Source: Ascidia mentula
Lineage: Eukaryota; Chordata; Ascidiacea; Phlebobranchia; Ascidiidae
Length of the DNA: 64,000 nt
Assembly (NCBI GenBank): GCA_947561715.1
Contig: OX387200.1
Location: 12,030,501 to 12,094,500 of the forward strand
Direction of reading: 5' to 3'
Position numbers and translations under genes: made by a program. The notes under the pieces were generated by a model. That model did not search any database and was not told the DNA's origin. It saw nothing but the letters and a program-made list of their open reading frames with translations. Of the stretch, positions 13,501 through 24,963 are shown in pieces; within the stretch, counting starts at the first letter, position 1, and every line of letters starts with the position of its first letter.

Positions 13501-14598
13501 TGCAAAATGGACAAGTGCTGAAATCGCATAGTTACATACGTTGTGCAACGGCAAAAGCAATACTGGAGTACCAGCGTTTTCCACTGTATAATAAAGCTTG
13601 TAATGAAAAAAATTATTTTTTATCGAAAAGTCATATACTGCAAAATGGACAAGTGCTGAAATCTCATAGTTACATACGTTGTGCAACCGCAAAAGCAATA
13701 CTGGAGTATCAGCGTTTTCCACTGTATAATAAAGCTTGTACTGCAAAAAAATATTTTTTATCGAAAAGTCATATACTGCAAAATGGACAAGTGCTGAAAT
13801 CGCATAGTTACATACGTTGTGCAACCGCAAAAGCAATACTGGAGTATCAGCGTTTTCCCCTGTATAATAAAGCTTGTACTGCAAAAAAATATTTTTTATC
13901 GAAAAGTCATATACTGCAAAATAGAAAAGTGCTGAAATCGCACAGTTGCATAAGTTGTGCAACCGCAAAAGCAATACTGGAATACCAGCGTTTTCCACTG
14001 TATAACAAAGCTTGTACAGAAAAAAATTATTTTTTATCGAAAAGTCATATACTGCAAAATGGACAAGTGCTGAAATCTCATAGTTACATACGTTGTGCAA
14101 CCGCAAAAGCAATACTGGAATATCAGCGTTTTCCACTGTATAATAAAGCTTGTACTGAAAAAAATTATTTTTTATCGAAAAGTCATATACTGCAAAATGC
14201 ACAAGTGCTGAAATCGCACTGTTACATACGTTGTGCAACCGCAAAAGCAATACTGGAATATCAGCGTTGTCCACTGTATAACAAAGCTTGTACTGCAAAA
14301 AAATATTTTTCATCGAAAAGTCATATACTGCATAATGGACAAGTGCTGAAATCTCATAGTTACATACGTTGTGCAACCGCAAAAGCAATACTGGAATATC
14401 AGCGTTTTCCACTGTATAATAAAGCTTGTACTGAAAAAAATTATTTTTTATCGAAAAGTCATATACTGCAAAATGCACAAGTGCTGAAATCGCACTGTTA
14501 CATACGTTGTGCAACCGCAAAAGCAATACTGGAATATCAGCGTTGTCCACTGTATAACAAAGCTTGTACTGAAAAAAAATATTTTTCATCGAAAAGTC
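10568..14598 (+). repeat. Higher-order block A, copy 2
   Basis: Repeat of 2290-6320. The match breaks at about 14600, where the sequence switches to CATACACTGC monomers. From there a two-monomer unit (276 bp) is itself repeated (about 14596-14871 and 14872-15147), a likely exchange junction. Confidence 0.9.
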
Positions 14599-15699
14599 AT
14601 ACACTGCAAAATGGACAAGTGCTGAAATCGCATAGTTACATACGTTGTGCAACCGCAAAAGCAATACTGGAGTACCAGCGTTTTCCACTGTATAATAAAG
14701 CTTGTAATGAAAAAAAATATTTTTTATCGAAAAGTCATATACTGCAAAATGCACAAGTGCTGAAATCGCACAGTTACATACGTTGTGCAACCGCAAAAGC
14801 AATACTGGAATATCAGCGTTGTCCACTGTATAATAAAGCTTGTACTGCAAAAAAATATTTTTCATCGAAAAGTCATACACTGCAAAATGGACAAGTGCTG
14901 AAATCGCATAGTTACATACGTTGTGCAACCGCAAAAGCAATACTGGAGTACCAGCGTTTTCCACTGTATAATAAAGCTTGTAATGAAAAAAAATATTTTT
15001 TATCGAAAAGTCATATACTGCAAAATGGACAAGTGCTGAAATCTCATAGTTACATACGTTGTGCAACCGCAAAAGCAATACTGGAGTATCAGCGTTTTCC
15101 ACTGTATAATAAAGCTTGTACTGCAAAAAAATATTTTTTATCGAAAAGTCATATACTGCAAAATGGACAAGTGCTGAAATCGCATAGTTACATACGTTGT
15201 GCAACCGCAAAAGCAATACTGGAGTATCAGCGTTTTCCACTATATAATAAAGCTTGTACTGAAAAAAAATATTTTTCATCGAAAAGTCATATACTGCAAA
15301 ATGGACAAGTGCTGAAATCGCACAGTTGCATACGTTGTGCAACCGCAAAAGCAATACTGGAGTATCAGCGTTTTCCACTGTATAATAAAGCTTGTACTGA
15401 AAAAAAATATTTTTTGTCGAAAAGTCATATACTGCAAAATGGACAAGTGCTGAAATCGCATAGTTACATACGTTGTGCAACCGCAAAAGCAATACTGGAA
15501 TATCAGCGTTGTCCACTGTATAACAAAGCTTGTACTGCAAAAAAATATTTTTCATCGAAAAGTCATATACTGCAAAATGGACAAGTGCTGAAATCGCATA
15601 GTTACATACGTTGTGCAACCGCAAAGCAATACTGGAGTATCAGCGTTTTCCACTTTATAATAAAGCTTGTACTGCAAAAAAATATTTTTAATCGAAAAG

Positions 15700-16390
15700 T
15701 CATATACTGCAAAATAGAAAAGTGCTGAAATCGCATAGTTACATACGTTGTGCAACCGCAAAAGCAATACTGGAATATCAGCGTTGTCCACTGTATAATA
15801 AAGCTTGTACTGCAAAAAAATATTTTTCATCGAAAAGTCATACACTGCAAAATGGACAAGTGCTGAAATCGCATAGTTACATACGTTGTGCAACGGCAAA
15901 AGCAATACTGGAGTACCAGCGTTTTCCACTGTATAATAAAGCTTGTAATGAAAAAAATTATTTTTTATCGAAAAGTCATATACTGCAAAATGGACAAGTG
16001 CTGAAATCTCATAGTTACATACGTTGTGCAACCGCAAAAGCAATACTGGAGTATCAGCGTTTTCCACTGTATAATAAAGCTTGTACTGCAAAAAAATATT
16101 TTTTATCGAAAAGTCATATACTGCAAAATGGACAAGTGCTGAAATCGCATAGTTACATACGTTGTGCAACCGCAAAAGCAATACTGGAGTATCAGCGTTT
16201 TCCCCTGTATAATAAAGCTTGTACTGCAAAAAAATATTTTTTATCGAAAAGTCATATACTGCAAAATAGAAAAGTGCTGAAATCGCACAGTTGCATAAGT
16301 TGTGCAACCGCAAAAGCAATACTGGAATACCAGCGTTTTCCACTGTATAACAAAGCTTGTACAGAAAAAAATTATTTTTTATCGAAAAGT
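15700..16390 (+). repeat. 690-bp five-monomer tandem duplication, copy 1
   Basis: Five monomers beginning after AAATAGAAAAGTG and ending with the ACAGAAAAAAATT monomer. They are repeated directly at 16390-17080 with a period of exactly 5 x 138 bp. The truncated LINE lies about 100 bp beyond the second copy. Confidence 0.9.
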
Positions 16391-17080
16391 CATATACTGC
16401 AAAATAGAAAAGTGCTGAAATCGCATAGTTACATACGTTGTGCAACCGCAAAAGCAATACTGGAATATCAGCGTTGTCCACTGTATAATAAAGCTTGTAC
16501 TGCAAAAAAATATTTTTCATCGAAAAGTCATACACTGCAAAATGGACAAGTGCTGAAATCGCATAGTTACATACGTTGTGCAACGGCAAAAGCAATACTG
16601 GAGTACCAGCGTTTTCCACTGTATAATAAAGCTTGTAATGAAAAAAATTATTTTTTATCGAAAAGTCATATACTGCAAAATGGACAAGTGCTGAAATCTC
16701 ATAGTTACATACGTTGTGCAACCGCAAAAGCAATACTGGAGTATCAGCGTTTTCCACTGTATAATAAAGCTTGTACTGCAAAAAAATATTTTTTATCGAA
16801 AAGTCATATACTGCAAAATGGACAAGTGCTGAAATCGCATAGTTACATACGTTGTGCAACCGCAAAAGCAATACTGGAGTATCAGCGTTTTCCCCTGTAT
16901 AATAAAGCTTGTACTGCAAAAAAATATTTTTTATCGAAAAGTCATATACTGCAAAATAGAAAAGTGCTGAAATCGCACAGTTGCATAAGTTGTGCAACCG
17001 CAAAAGCAATACTGGAATACCAGCGTTTTCCACTGTATAACAAAGCTTGTACAGAAAAAAATTATTTTTTATCGAAAAGT
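16390..17080 (+). repeat. 690-bp five-monomer tandem duplication, copy 2
   Basis: Direct repeat of 15700-16390 with the same five variant monomers in order, including the CAACGGCAAAAGC and TGCATAAGTTGTGC variants. Confidence 0.9.
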
Positions 17081-17184
17081 CATATACTGCAAAATGGACA
17101 AGTGCTGAAATCTCATAGTTACATACGTTGTGCAACCGCAAAAGCAATACTGGAATATCAGCGTTTTCCACTGTATAATAAAGC

Positions 17185-17189
17185 TTGTA
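17185..17189 (+). other. Target-site duplication, left copy (truncated LINE)
   Basis: TTGTA here and TTGTA at 17407-17411 bracket the truncated LINE. The empty paralogous monomer reads AAGCTTGTACTGAAAA with a single TTGTA (5872-5876, and again 14150-14154). Between 2 and 5 bp are truly duplicated; part of the match may be tail sequence. Confidence 0.7.
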
Positions 17190-17406
17190 TGCAGAATGAT
17201 TGTTGATTAAATGTTCCTTGCCTCATCAATGTCATTGCGTACAACCGCGTAAATTATTTGCAACCTCGAAACAACCCAGGGGCGGTTTCAAATAACCAAT
17301 TGAGGTTTCTACCGTCCCTTCATCTAATCCCAACCGTATCATTCATTGTGTTTTACTGTTCCGCATTTTATTTTCGCGGATTATGATGTAAATAAACTGA
17401 ATTGAA
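17190..17406 (+). mobile_element. 5'-truncated LINE, 3' end only
   Basis: This 217-bp non-satellite insert is, by eye, the reverse complement of the 3' end of the full-length LINE (about 24497-24713), apparently without mismatch. It starts at TGCAGAATGATTG and ends in AATAAACTGAATTGAA, so it keeps only the 3' UTR and a shortened pentanucleotide tail. It has no coding capacity. Severe 5' truncation is typical of target-primed reverse transcription that stopped early. It is flanked by TTGTA at 17185-17189 and 17407-17411, although the exact duplication length is ambiguous because TTG also occurs in the tail. Its orientation is opposite to that of the full-length copy. An uninterrupted version of the same flanking monomers is present at about 5785-5990 and 14063-14270. 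Confidence 0.95.
17391..17396 (+). promoter_or_regulatory. Polyadenylation-signal hexamer in truncated LINE
   Basis: AATAAA sits just before the GAATT tail, at the same place as in the full-length copy (TTTATT at 24510-24515 on the + strand). It is a plausible 3'-end processing signal of the parent transcript; function is inferred from the motif and its position only. Confidence 0.5.
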
Positions 17407-17411
17407 TTGTA
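17407..17411 (+). other. Target-site duplication, right copy (truncated LINE)
   Basis: TTGTA immediately after the GAATT-type tail and before CTGAAAAAAATT of the resumed satellite. It pairs with 17185-17189. Confidence 0.7.
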
Positions 17412-19139
17412 CTGAAAAAAATTATTTTTTATCGAAAAGTCATATACTGCAAAATGCACAAGTGCTGAAATCGCACTGTTACATACGTTGTGCAACCGCA
17501 AAAGCAATACTGGAATATCAGCGTTGTCCACTGTATAATAAAGCTTGTACTGCAAAAAAATATTTTTCATCGAAAAGTCATACACTGCAAAATGGACAAG
17601 TGCTGAAATCGCATAGTTACATACGTTGTGCAACCGCAAAAGCAATACTGGAGTACCAGCGTTTTCCACTGTATAATAAAGCTTGTAATGAAAAAAATTA
17701 TTTTTTATCGAAAAGTCATATACTGCAAAATGGACAAGTGCTGAAATCTCATAGTTACATACGTTGTGCAACCGCAAAAGCAATACTGGAGTATCAGCGT
17801 TTTCCACTGTATAATAAAGCTTGTACTGCAAAAAAATATTTTTCATCGAAAAGTCATATACTGCAAAATGGACAAGTGCTGAAATCGCATAGTTGTATAC
17901 GTTGTGCAACCGCAAAAGCAATACTGGAGTATCAGCGTTTTCCCATGTATAATAAAGCTTGTACTGCAAAAAAATATTTTTCATCGAAAAGTCATATACT
18001 GCAAAATGGACAAGTGCTGAAATCGCATAGTTGTATACGTTGTGCAACCGCAAAAGCAATACTGGAATATCAGCGTTGTCCACTGTATAACAAAGCTTGT
18101 ACTGAAAAAAAATATTTTTTGTCGAAAAGTCACATACTGCAAAATGGACAAGTGCTGAAATCTCATAGTTACATACGTTGTGCAACCGCAAAAGCAATAC
18201 TGGAGTATCAGCGTTTTCCACTGTATAATAAAGCTTGTACTGAAAAAAATTATTTTTTGTCGAAAAGTCATATACTGCAAAACGGACAAGTACTGAAATC
18301 TCATAGTTTCATACGTTGTGCAACCGCAAAAGCAATACTGGAGTATCAGCGTTTTCCACTGTATAATAAAGCTTGTACTGCAAAAAAATATTTTTCATCG
18401 AAAAGTCATATACTGCAAAATGGACAAGTGCTGAAATCGCATAGTTACATACGTTGTGCAACCGCAAAAGCAATACTGGAATATCAGCGTTGTCCACTGT
18501 ATAATAAAGCTTGTACTGCAAAAAAATATTTTTCATCGAAAAGTCATACACTGCAAAATGGACAAGTGCTGAAATCGCATAGTTACATACGTTGTGCAAC
18601 CGCAAAAGCAATACTGGAGTACCAGCGTTTTCCACTGTATAATAAAGCTTGTACTGAAAAAAATTATTTTTTATCGAAAAGTCATATACTGCAAAATGGA
18701 CAAGTGCTGAAATCGCATAGTTACATACGTTGTGCAACCGCAAAAGCAATACTGGAGTATCAGCGTTTTCCCCTGTATAATAAAGCTTGTACTGCAAAAA
18801 AATATTTTTTATCGAAAAGTCATATACTGCAAAATAGAAAAGTGCTGAAATCGCACAATTGCATAAGTTGTGCAATCGCAAAAGCAATACTGGAATACCA
18901 GCGTTTTCCACTGTATAACAAAGCTTGTACAGAAAAAAATTATTTTTTATCGAAAAGTCATATACTGCAAAATGGACAAGTGCTGAAATCTCATAGTTAC
19001 ATACGTTATGCAACCGCAAAAGCAATACTGGAATATCAGCGTTTTCCACTGTATAATAAAGCTTGTACTGAAAAAAATTATTTTTTATCGAAAAGTCATA
19101 TACTGCAAAATGCACAAGTGCTGAAATCGCACAGTTACA

Positions 19140-22100
19140 TACGTTGTGCAACCGCAAAAGCAATACTGGAGTATCAGCGTTTTCCACTGTATAATAAAGC
19201 TTGTACTGAAAAAAAATATTTTTTGTCGAAAAGTCATATACTGCAAAATGGACAAGTGCTGAAATCGCATAGTTACATACGTTGTGCAACCGCAAAAGCA
19301 ATACTGGAATATCAGCGTTGTCCACTGTATAACAAAGCTTGTACTGCAAAAAAATATTTTTCATCGAAAAGTCATATACTGCAAAATGGACAAGTGCTGA
19401 AATCGCATAGTTACATACGTTGTGCAACCGCAAAGCAATACTGGAGTATCAGCGTTTTCCACTTTATAATAAAGCTTGTACTGCAAAAAAATATTTTTTA
19501 TCTAAAAGTCATATACTGCAAAATAGAAAAGTGCTGAAATCGCATAGTTACATACGTTGTGCAACCGCAAAAGCAATACTGGAATATCAGCGTTGTCCAC
19601 TGTATAATAAAGCTTGTACTGCAAAAAAATATTTTTCATCGAAAAGTCATACACTGCAAAATGGACAAGTGCTGAAATCGCATAGTTACATACGTTGTGC
19701 AACGGCAAAAGCAATACTGGAGTACCAGCGTTTTCCACTGTATAATAAAGCTTGTAATGAAAAAAATTATTTTTTATCGAAAAGTCATATACTGCAAAAT
19801 GGACAAGTGCTGAAATCTCATAGTTACATACGTTGTGCAACCGCAAAAGCAATACTGGAGTATCAGCGTTTTCCACTGTATAATAAAGCTTGTACTGCAA
19901 AAAAATATTTTTTATCGAAAAGTCATATACTGCAAAATGGACAAGTGCTGAAATCGCATAGTTACATACGTTGTGCAACCGCAAAAGCAATACTGGAGTA
20001 TCAGCGTTTTCCCCTGTATAATAAAGCTTGTACTGCAAAAAAATATTTTTTATCGAAAAGTCATATACTGCAAAATAGAAAAGTGCTGAAATCGCACAGT
20101 TGCATAAGTTGTGCAACCGCAAAAGCAATACTGGAATACCAGCGTTTTCCACTGTATAACAAAGCTTGTACAGAAAAAAATTATTTTTTATCGAAAAGTC
20201 ATATACTGCAAAATGGACAAGTGCTGAAATCTCATAGTTACATACGTTGTGCAACCGCAAAAGCAATACTGGAATATCAGCGTTTTCCACTGTATAATAA
20301 AGCTTGTACTGAAAAAAATTATTTTTTATCGAAAAGTCATATACTGCAAAATGGACAAGTGCTGAAATCGCATAGTTACATACGTTGTGCAACCGCAAAA
20401 GCAATACTGGAATATCAGCGTTGTCCACTGTATAATAAAGCTTGTACTGCAAAAAAATATTTTTCATCGACAAGTCATACACTGCAAAATGGACAAGTGC
20501 TGAAATCGCATAGTTACATACGTTGTGCAACCGCAAAAGCAATACTGGAGTACCAGCGTTTTCCACTGTATAATAAAGCTTGTAATGAAAAAAATTATTT
20601 TTTATCGAAAAGTCATATACTGCAAAATGGACAAGTGCTGAAATCTCATAGTTACATACGTTGTGCAACCGCAAAAGCAATACTGGAGTATCAGCGTTTT
20701 CCACTGTATAATAAAGCTTGTACTGCAAAAAAATATTTTTCATCGAAAAGTCATATACTGCAAAATGGACAAGTGCTGAAATCGCATAGTTGTATACGTT
20801 GTGCAACCGCAAAAGCAATACTGGAGTATCAGCGTTTTCCCCTGTATAATAAAGCTTGTACTGCAAAAAAATATTTTTCATCGAAAAGTCATATACTGCA
20901 AAATGGACAAGTGCTGAAATCGCATAGTTGTATACGTTGTGCAACCGCAAAAGCAATACTGGAATATCAGCGTTGTCCACTGTATAACAAAGCTTGTACT
21001 GAAAAAAATTATTTTTTGTCGAAAAGTCACATACTGCAAAATGGACAAGTGCTGAAATCTCATAGTTACATACGTTGTGCAACCGCAAAAGCAATACTGG
21101 AGTATCAGCGTTTTCCACTGTATAATAAAGCTTGTACTGCAAAAAATTATTTTTTGTCGAAAAGTCATATACTGCAAAACGGACAAGTACTGAAATCTCA
21201 TAGTTTCATACGTTGTGCAACCGCAAAAGCAATACTGGAGTATCAGCGTTTTCCACTGTATAATAAAGCTTGTACTGCAAAAAAATATTTTTCATCGAAA
21301 AGTCATATACTGCAAAATGGACAAGTGCTGAAATCGCATAGTTACATACGTTGTGCAACCGCAAAAGCAATACTGGAATATCAGCGTTGTCCACTGTATA
21401 ATAAAGCTTGTACTGCAAAAAAATATTTTTCATCGAAAAGTCATACACTGCAAAATGGACAAGTGCTGAAATCGCATAGTTACATACGTTGTGCAACCGC
21501 AAAAGCAATACTGGAGTACCAGCGTTTTCCACTGTATAATAAAGCTTGTAATGAAAAAAATTATTTTTTATCGAAAAGTCATATACTGCAAAATGGACAA
21601 GTGCTGAAATCGCATAGTTACATACGTTGTGCAACCGCAAAAGCAATACTGGAGTATCAGCGTTTTCCCCTGTATAATAAAGCTTGTACTGCAAAAAAAT
21701 ATTTTTTATCGAAAAGTCATATACTGCAAAATAGAAAAGTGCTGAAATCGCACAATTGCATAAGTTGTGCAACCGCAAAAGCAATACTGGAATACCAGCG
21801 TTTTCCACTGTATAACAAAGCTTGTACAGAAAAAAATTATTTTTTATCGAAAAGTCATATACTGCAAAATGGACAAGTGCTGAAATCTCATAGTTACATA
21901 CGTTGTGCAACCGCAAAAGCAATACTGGAATATCAGCGTTTTCCACTGTATAATAAAGCTTGTACTGAAAAAAATTATTTTTTATCGAAAAGTCATATAC
22001 TGCAAAATGCACAAGTGCTGAAATCGCACAGTTACATACGTTGTGCAACCGCAAAAGCAATACTGGAGTATCAGCGTTTTCCACTGTATAATAAAGCTTG

Positions 22101-22790
22101 CAGTGCAAAAAAATATTTTTCATCGAAAAGTCATATACTGCAAAATGGACAAGTGCTGAAATCGCATAGTTACATACGTTGTGCAACCGCAAAAGCAATA
22201 TTGGAGTATCAGCGTTTTCCACTGTATAATAAAGCTTGTACTGCAAAAAAATATTTTTCATCGAAAAGTCATATACTGCAAAATGGACAAGTGCTGAAAT
22301 CGCATAGTTACATACGTTGTGCAACCGCAAAAGCAATACTGGAGTATCAGCGTTTTCCACTGTATAATAAAGCTTGTACTGCAAAAAAATATTTTTCATC
22401 GAAAAGTCATATACTGCAAAATGGACAAGTGCTGAAATCGCATAGTTACATACGTTGTGCAACCGCAAAAGCAATATTGGAGTATCAGCGTTTTCCAATG
22501 TATAATAAAGCTTGTACTGCAAAAAAATATTTTTTATCGAAAAGTCATATACTGCAAAATGGACAAGTGCTGAAATCGCATAGTTAAATACGTTGTGCAA
22601 CCGCAAAAGCAATACTGGAGTATCAGCGTTTTCCACTGTATAATAAAGCTTGTACTGCAAAAAAATATTTTTCATCGAAAAGTCATATACTGCAAAATGG
22701 ACAAGTGCTGAAATCGCATAGTTACATACGTTGTGCAACCGCAAAAGCAATACTGGAGTATCAGCGTTTTCCACTGTATAATAAAGCTTG
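19140..22790 (+). repeat. Higher-order block D, copy 1 (offset 10575)
   Basis: About 26 monomers that recur at 29715-33365, on the other side of the full-length LINE. Shared markers are the 1-bp-deleted monomer (19431 and 30006), TTATCTAAAAGTC (19500 and 30075) and the TAA monomer (22584 and 33159). A few differences exist, for example CAAAACCAATAC only near 30148 and ATCACAAAGC only near 30732. The offset minus the LINE is 45 monomers minus about 1 bp. Confidence 0.88.
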
Positions 22791-24486
22791 TACTGAAAAA
22801 AAATATTTTTCATCGAAAAGTCATATACTGCAAAATGGACAAGTGCTGAAATCGCATAGTTACATACGTTGTGCAACCTCAAAAGCAATACTGGAATATC
22901 AGCGTTGTCCACTGTATAATAAAGCTTGTACTGCAAAAAAATATTTTTCATCGAAAAGTCATATACTGCAAAATGGACAAGTGCTGAAATCGCATAGTTA
23001 CATACGTTGTGCAACCGCAAAAGCAATACTGGAGTATCAGCGTTTTCCCCTGTATAATAAAGCTTGTACTGCAAAAAAATATTTTTTATCGAAAAGTCAT
23101 ATACTGCAAAATAGAAAAGTGCTGAAATCGCACAGTTGCATAAGTTGTGCAACCGCAAAAGCAATACTGGAATACCAGCGTTTTCCACTGTATAACAAAG
23201 CTTGTAATGAAAAAAATTATTTTTTATCGAAAAGTCATATACTGCAAAATGGACAAGTGCTGAAATCGCATAGTTACATACGTTGTGCAACCGCAAAAGC
23301 AATACTGGAGTATCAGCGTTTTCCACTGTATAATAAAGCTTGTACTGCAAAAAAATATTTTTCATCGAAAAGTCATATACTGCAAAATGGACAAGTGCTG
23401 AAATCGCATAGTTACATACGTTGTGCAACCGCAAAAGCAATACTGGAATATCAGCGTTGTCCACTGTATAACAAAGCTTGTACTGAAAAAAATTATTTTT
23501 TGTCGAAAAGTCACATACTGCAAAATGGACAAGTGCTGAAATCTCATAGTTACATACGTTGTGCAACCGCAAAAGCAATACTGGAGTATCAGCGTTTTCC
23601 ACTGTATAATAAAGCTTGCACTGCAAAAAAATATTTTTCATCGAAAAGTCATATACTGCAAAATGGACAAGTGCTGAAATCGCATAGTTACATACGTTGT
23701 GCAACCGCAAAAGCAATACTGGAGTATCAGCGTTTTCCACTGTATAATAAAGCTTGTACTGCAAAAAACTATTTTTCATCGAAAAGTCATATACTGCAAA
23801 ATGGACAAGTGCTGAAATCGCATAGTTGTATACGTTGTGCAACCGCAAAAGCAATACTGGAGTATCAGCGTTTTCCCCTGTATAATAAAGCTTGTACTGC
23901 AAAAAAATATTTTTCATCGAAAAGTCATATACTGCAAAATGGACAAGTGCTGAAATCGCATAGTTGTATACGTTGTGCAACCGCAAAAGCAATACTGGAA
24001 TATCAGCGTTGTCCACTGTATAACAAAGCTTGTACTGAAAAAAATTATTTTTTGTCGAAAAGTCACATAATGCAAAATGGACAAGTGCTGAAATCTCATA
24101 GTTACATACGTTGTGCAACCGCAAAAGCAATACTGGAGTATCAGCGTTTTCCACTGTATAATAAAGCTTGCACTGCAAAAAAATATTTTTCATCGAAAAG
24201 TCATATACTGCAAAATGGACAAGTGCTGAAATCGCATAGTTACATACGTTGTGCAACCGCAAAAGCAATACTGGAGTATCAGCGTTTTCCACTGTATAAT
24301 AAAGCTTGTACTGCAAAAAAATATTTTTCATCGAAAAGTCATATACTGCAAAATGGACAAGTGCTGAAATCGCATAGTTGTATACGTTGTGCAACCGCAA
24401 AAGCAATACTGGAGTATCAGCGTTTTCCCCTGTATAATAAAGCTTGTACTGCAAAAAAATATTTTTCATCGAAAAGTCATATACTG

Positions 24487-24489
24487 CAA
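24487..24489 (-). other. Minimal target-site duplication, left (full-length LINE)
   Basis: CAA at the left junction matches CAA at 28854-28856. An uninterrupted monomer reads ATACTGCAAAATGG with one copy, so the insertion duplicated at most 3 bp and deleted nothing. The match may be partly tail sequence. Confidence 0.6.
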
Positions 24490-24506
24490 TTCAATTCAAT
24501 TCAATT
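24487..24506 (-). repeat. Pentanucleotide 3' tail (GAATT/TTGAA)n
   Basis: About four CAATT units on the + strand, equal to AATTG on the element strand. The truncated copy carries only about two. A short tandem tail in place of poly(A) is characteristic of CR1, L2 and related LINEs. The outermost unit (24487-24491) overlaps the CAA that also belongs to the satellite, so the border is ambiguous by up to 3 bp. Confidence 0.9.
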
Positions 24507-24963
24507 CAGTTTATTTACATCATAATCCGCGAAAATAAAATGCGGAACAGTAAAACACAATGAATGATACGGTTGGGATTAGATGAAGGGACGGTAGAAA
24601 CCTCAATTGGTTATTTGAAACCGCCCCTGGGTTGTTTCGAGGTTGCAAATAATTTACGCGGTTGTACGCAATGACATTGATGAGGCAAGGAACATTTAAT
24701 CAACAATCATTCTGCATTACAATAAACAAAGAAGTACAAAAATAACACGAACAAAGAAAAGACAATCAGTAAGTATTGCGCATGTTACAAAACTAAAAGA
24801 TACAATATAAATAAGAATGAATCGTTGTGAATTTTACCATTTGCATATGTCAAGGGCAATTACCAATTAGGCCGGCGGTGAAGTGACGTTGTGAATTTTT
24901 GCTAAATTGCGCCCTATCGCATCAAAACATTCCTGCGGGTGTTTACATCGCACGTGGTCATCT
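24490..24963 (-). other. LINE 3' UTR
   Basis: About 470 bp of non-coding sequence between the ORF2 stop and the tail. The distal 217 bp match the truncated copy at 17190-17406. I see no further ORF or conserved structure. Because LINE machinery usually recognises its own RNA 3' end, this distal part is the likely recognition region; that is inference from the family and from its retention in the truncated copy. Confidence 0.8.
24510..24515 (-). promoter_or_regulatory. Polyadenylation-signal hexamer of full-length LINE
   Basis: TTTATT on the + strand, AATAAA on the element strand, 3 bp before the pentanucleotide tail. Its position next to the tail makes a role in transcript 3'-end formation plausible, but the evidence is only the hexamer and its place. 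Confidence 0.5.

Larger units (their letters stand above)
1..17189 (+). repeat. 138-bp satellite array, block 1
   Basis: About 125 head-to-tail monomers of 138 bp. Landmarks in each copy, in order: CTGAAATCGCATAG, CATACGTTGTGCAACC, GCAAAAGCAATACTGG, CAGCGTTTTCCACTG, a HindIII site in TAATAAAGCTTGT, an A/T run (A7 TAT T5), TCGAAAAGTCATATACTG and CAAAATGGACAAGTG. Copies differ at a limited set of positions: tcg/tct, cat/cac, tac/tgt/tgc/ttc, gag/gaa, ttt/tgt, cca/ccc, gcaaaaaaat/gaaaaaaatt, and catcg/tatcg/gtcg. Variants are linked, so recognisable monomer types recur in order. The block contains several multi-kb internal duplications, listed separately. The array is already under way at base 1, so its left end lies outside the window. 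The long open frames on both strands are considered a consequence of the 138 = 3 x 46 period. The sequence family is not one I recognise by name. Confidence 0.97.
17407..24489 (+). repeat. 138-bp satellite array, block 2
   Basis: About 51 monomers of the same satellite lie between the two LINE copies, in the same orientation and register as block 1. The first monomer resumes at TTGTACTGAAAA, exactly where the left flank of the truncated LINE broke off. The last monomer ends at CATATACTGCAA, where the full-length LINE begins. The part from about 19140 onward recurs right of the full-length LINE at an offset of 10575 bp. It includes a monomer with a 1-bp deletion (near 19431) and a monomer with an in-frame TAA (near 22584). 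Confidence 0.97.

Noticed and set aside
1-17189. CRISPR array
   Set aside because: The units are contiguous 138-bp monomers that vary throughout; there are no short constant repeats separated by unique spacers, and no cas genes.
17190-17406. Independent SINE or non-coding RNA gene
   Set aside because: It matches the 3' end of the neighbouring LINE and has no tRNA-, 5S- or 7SL-like head or A/B box, so it is a truncated LINE.
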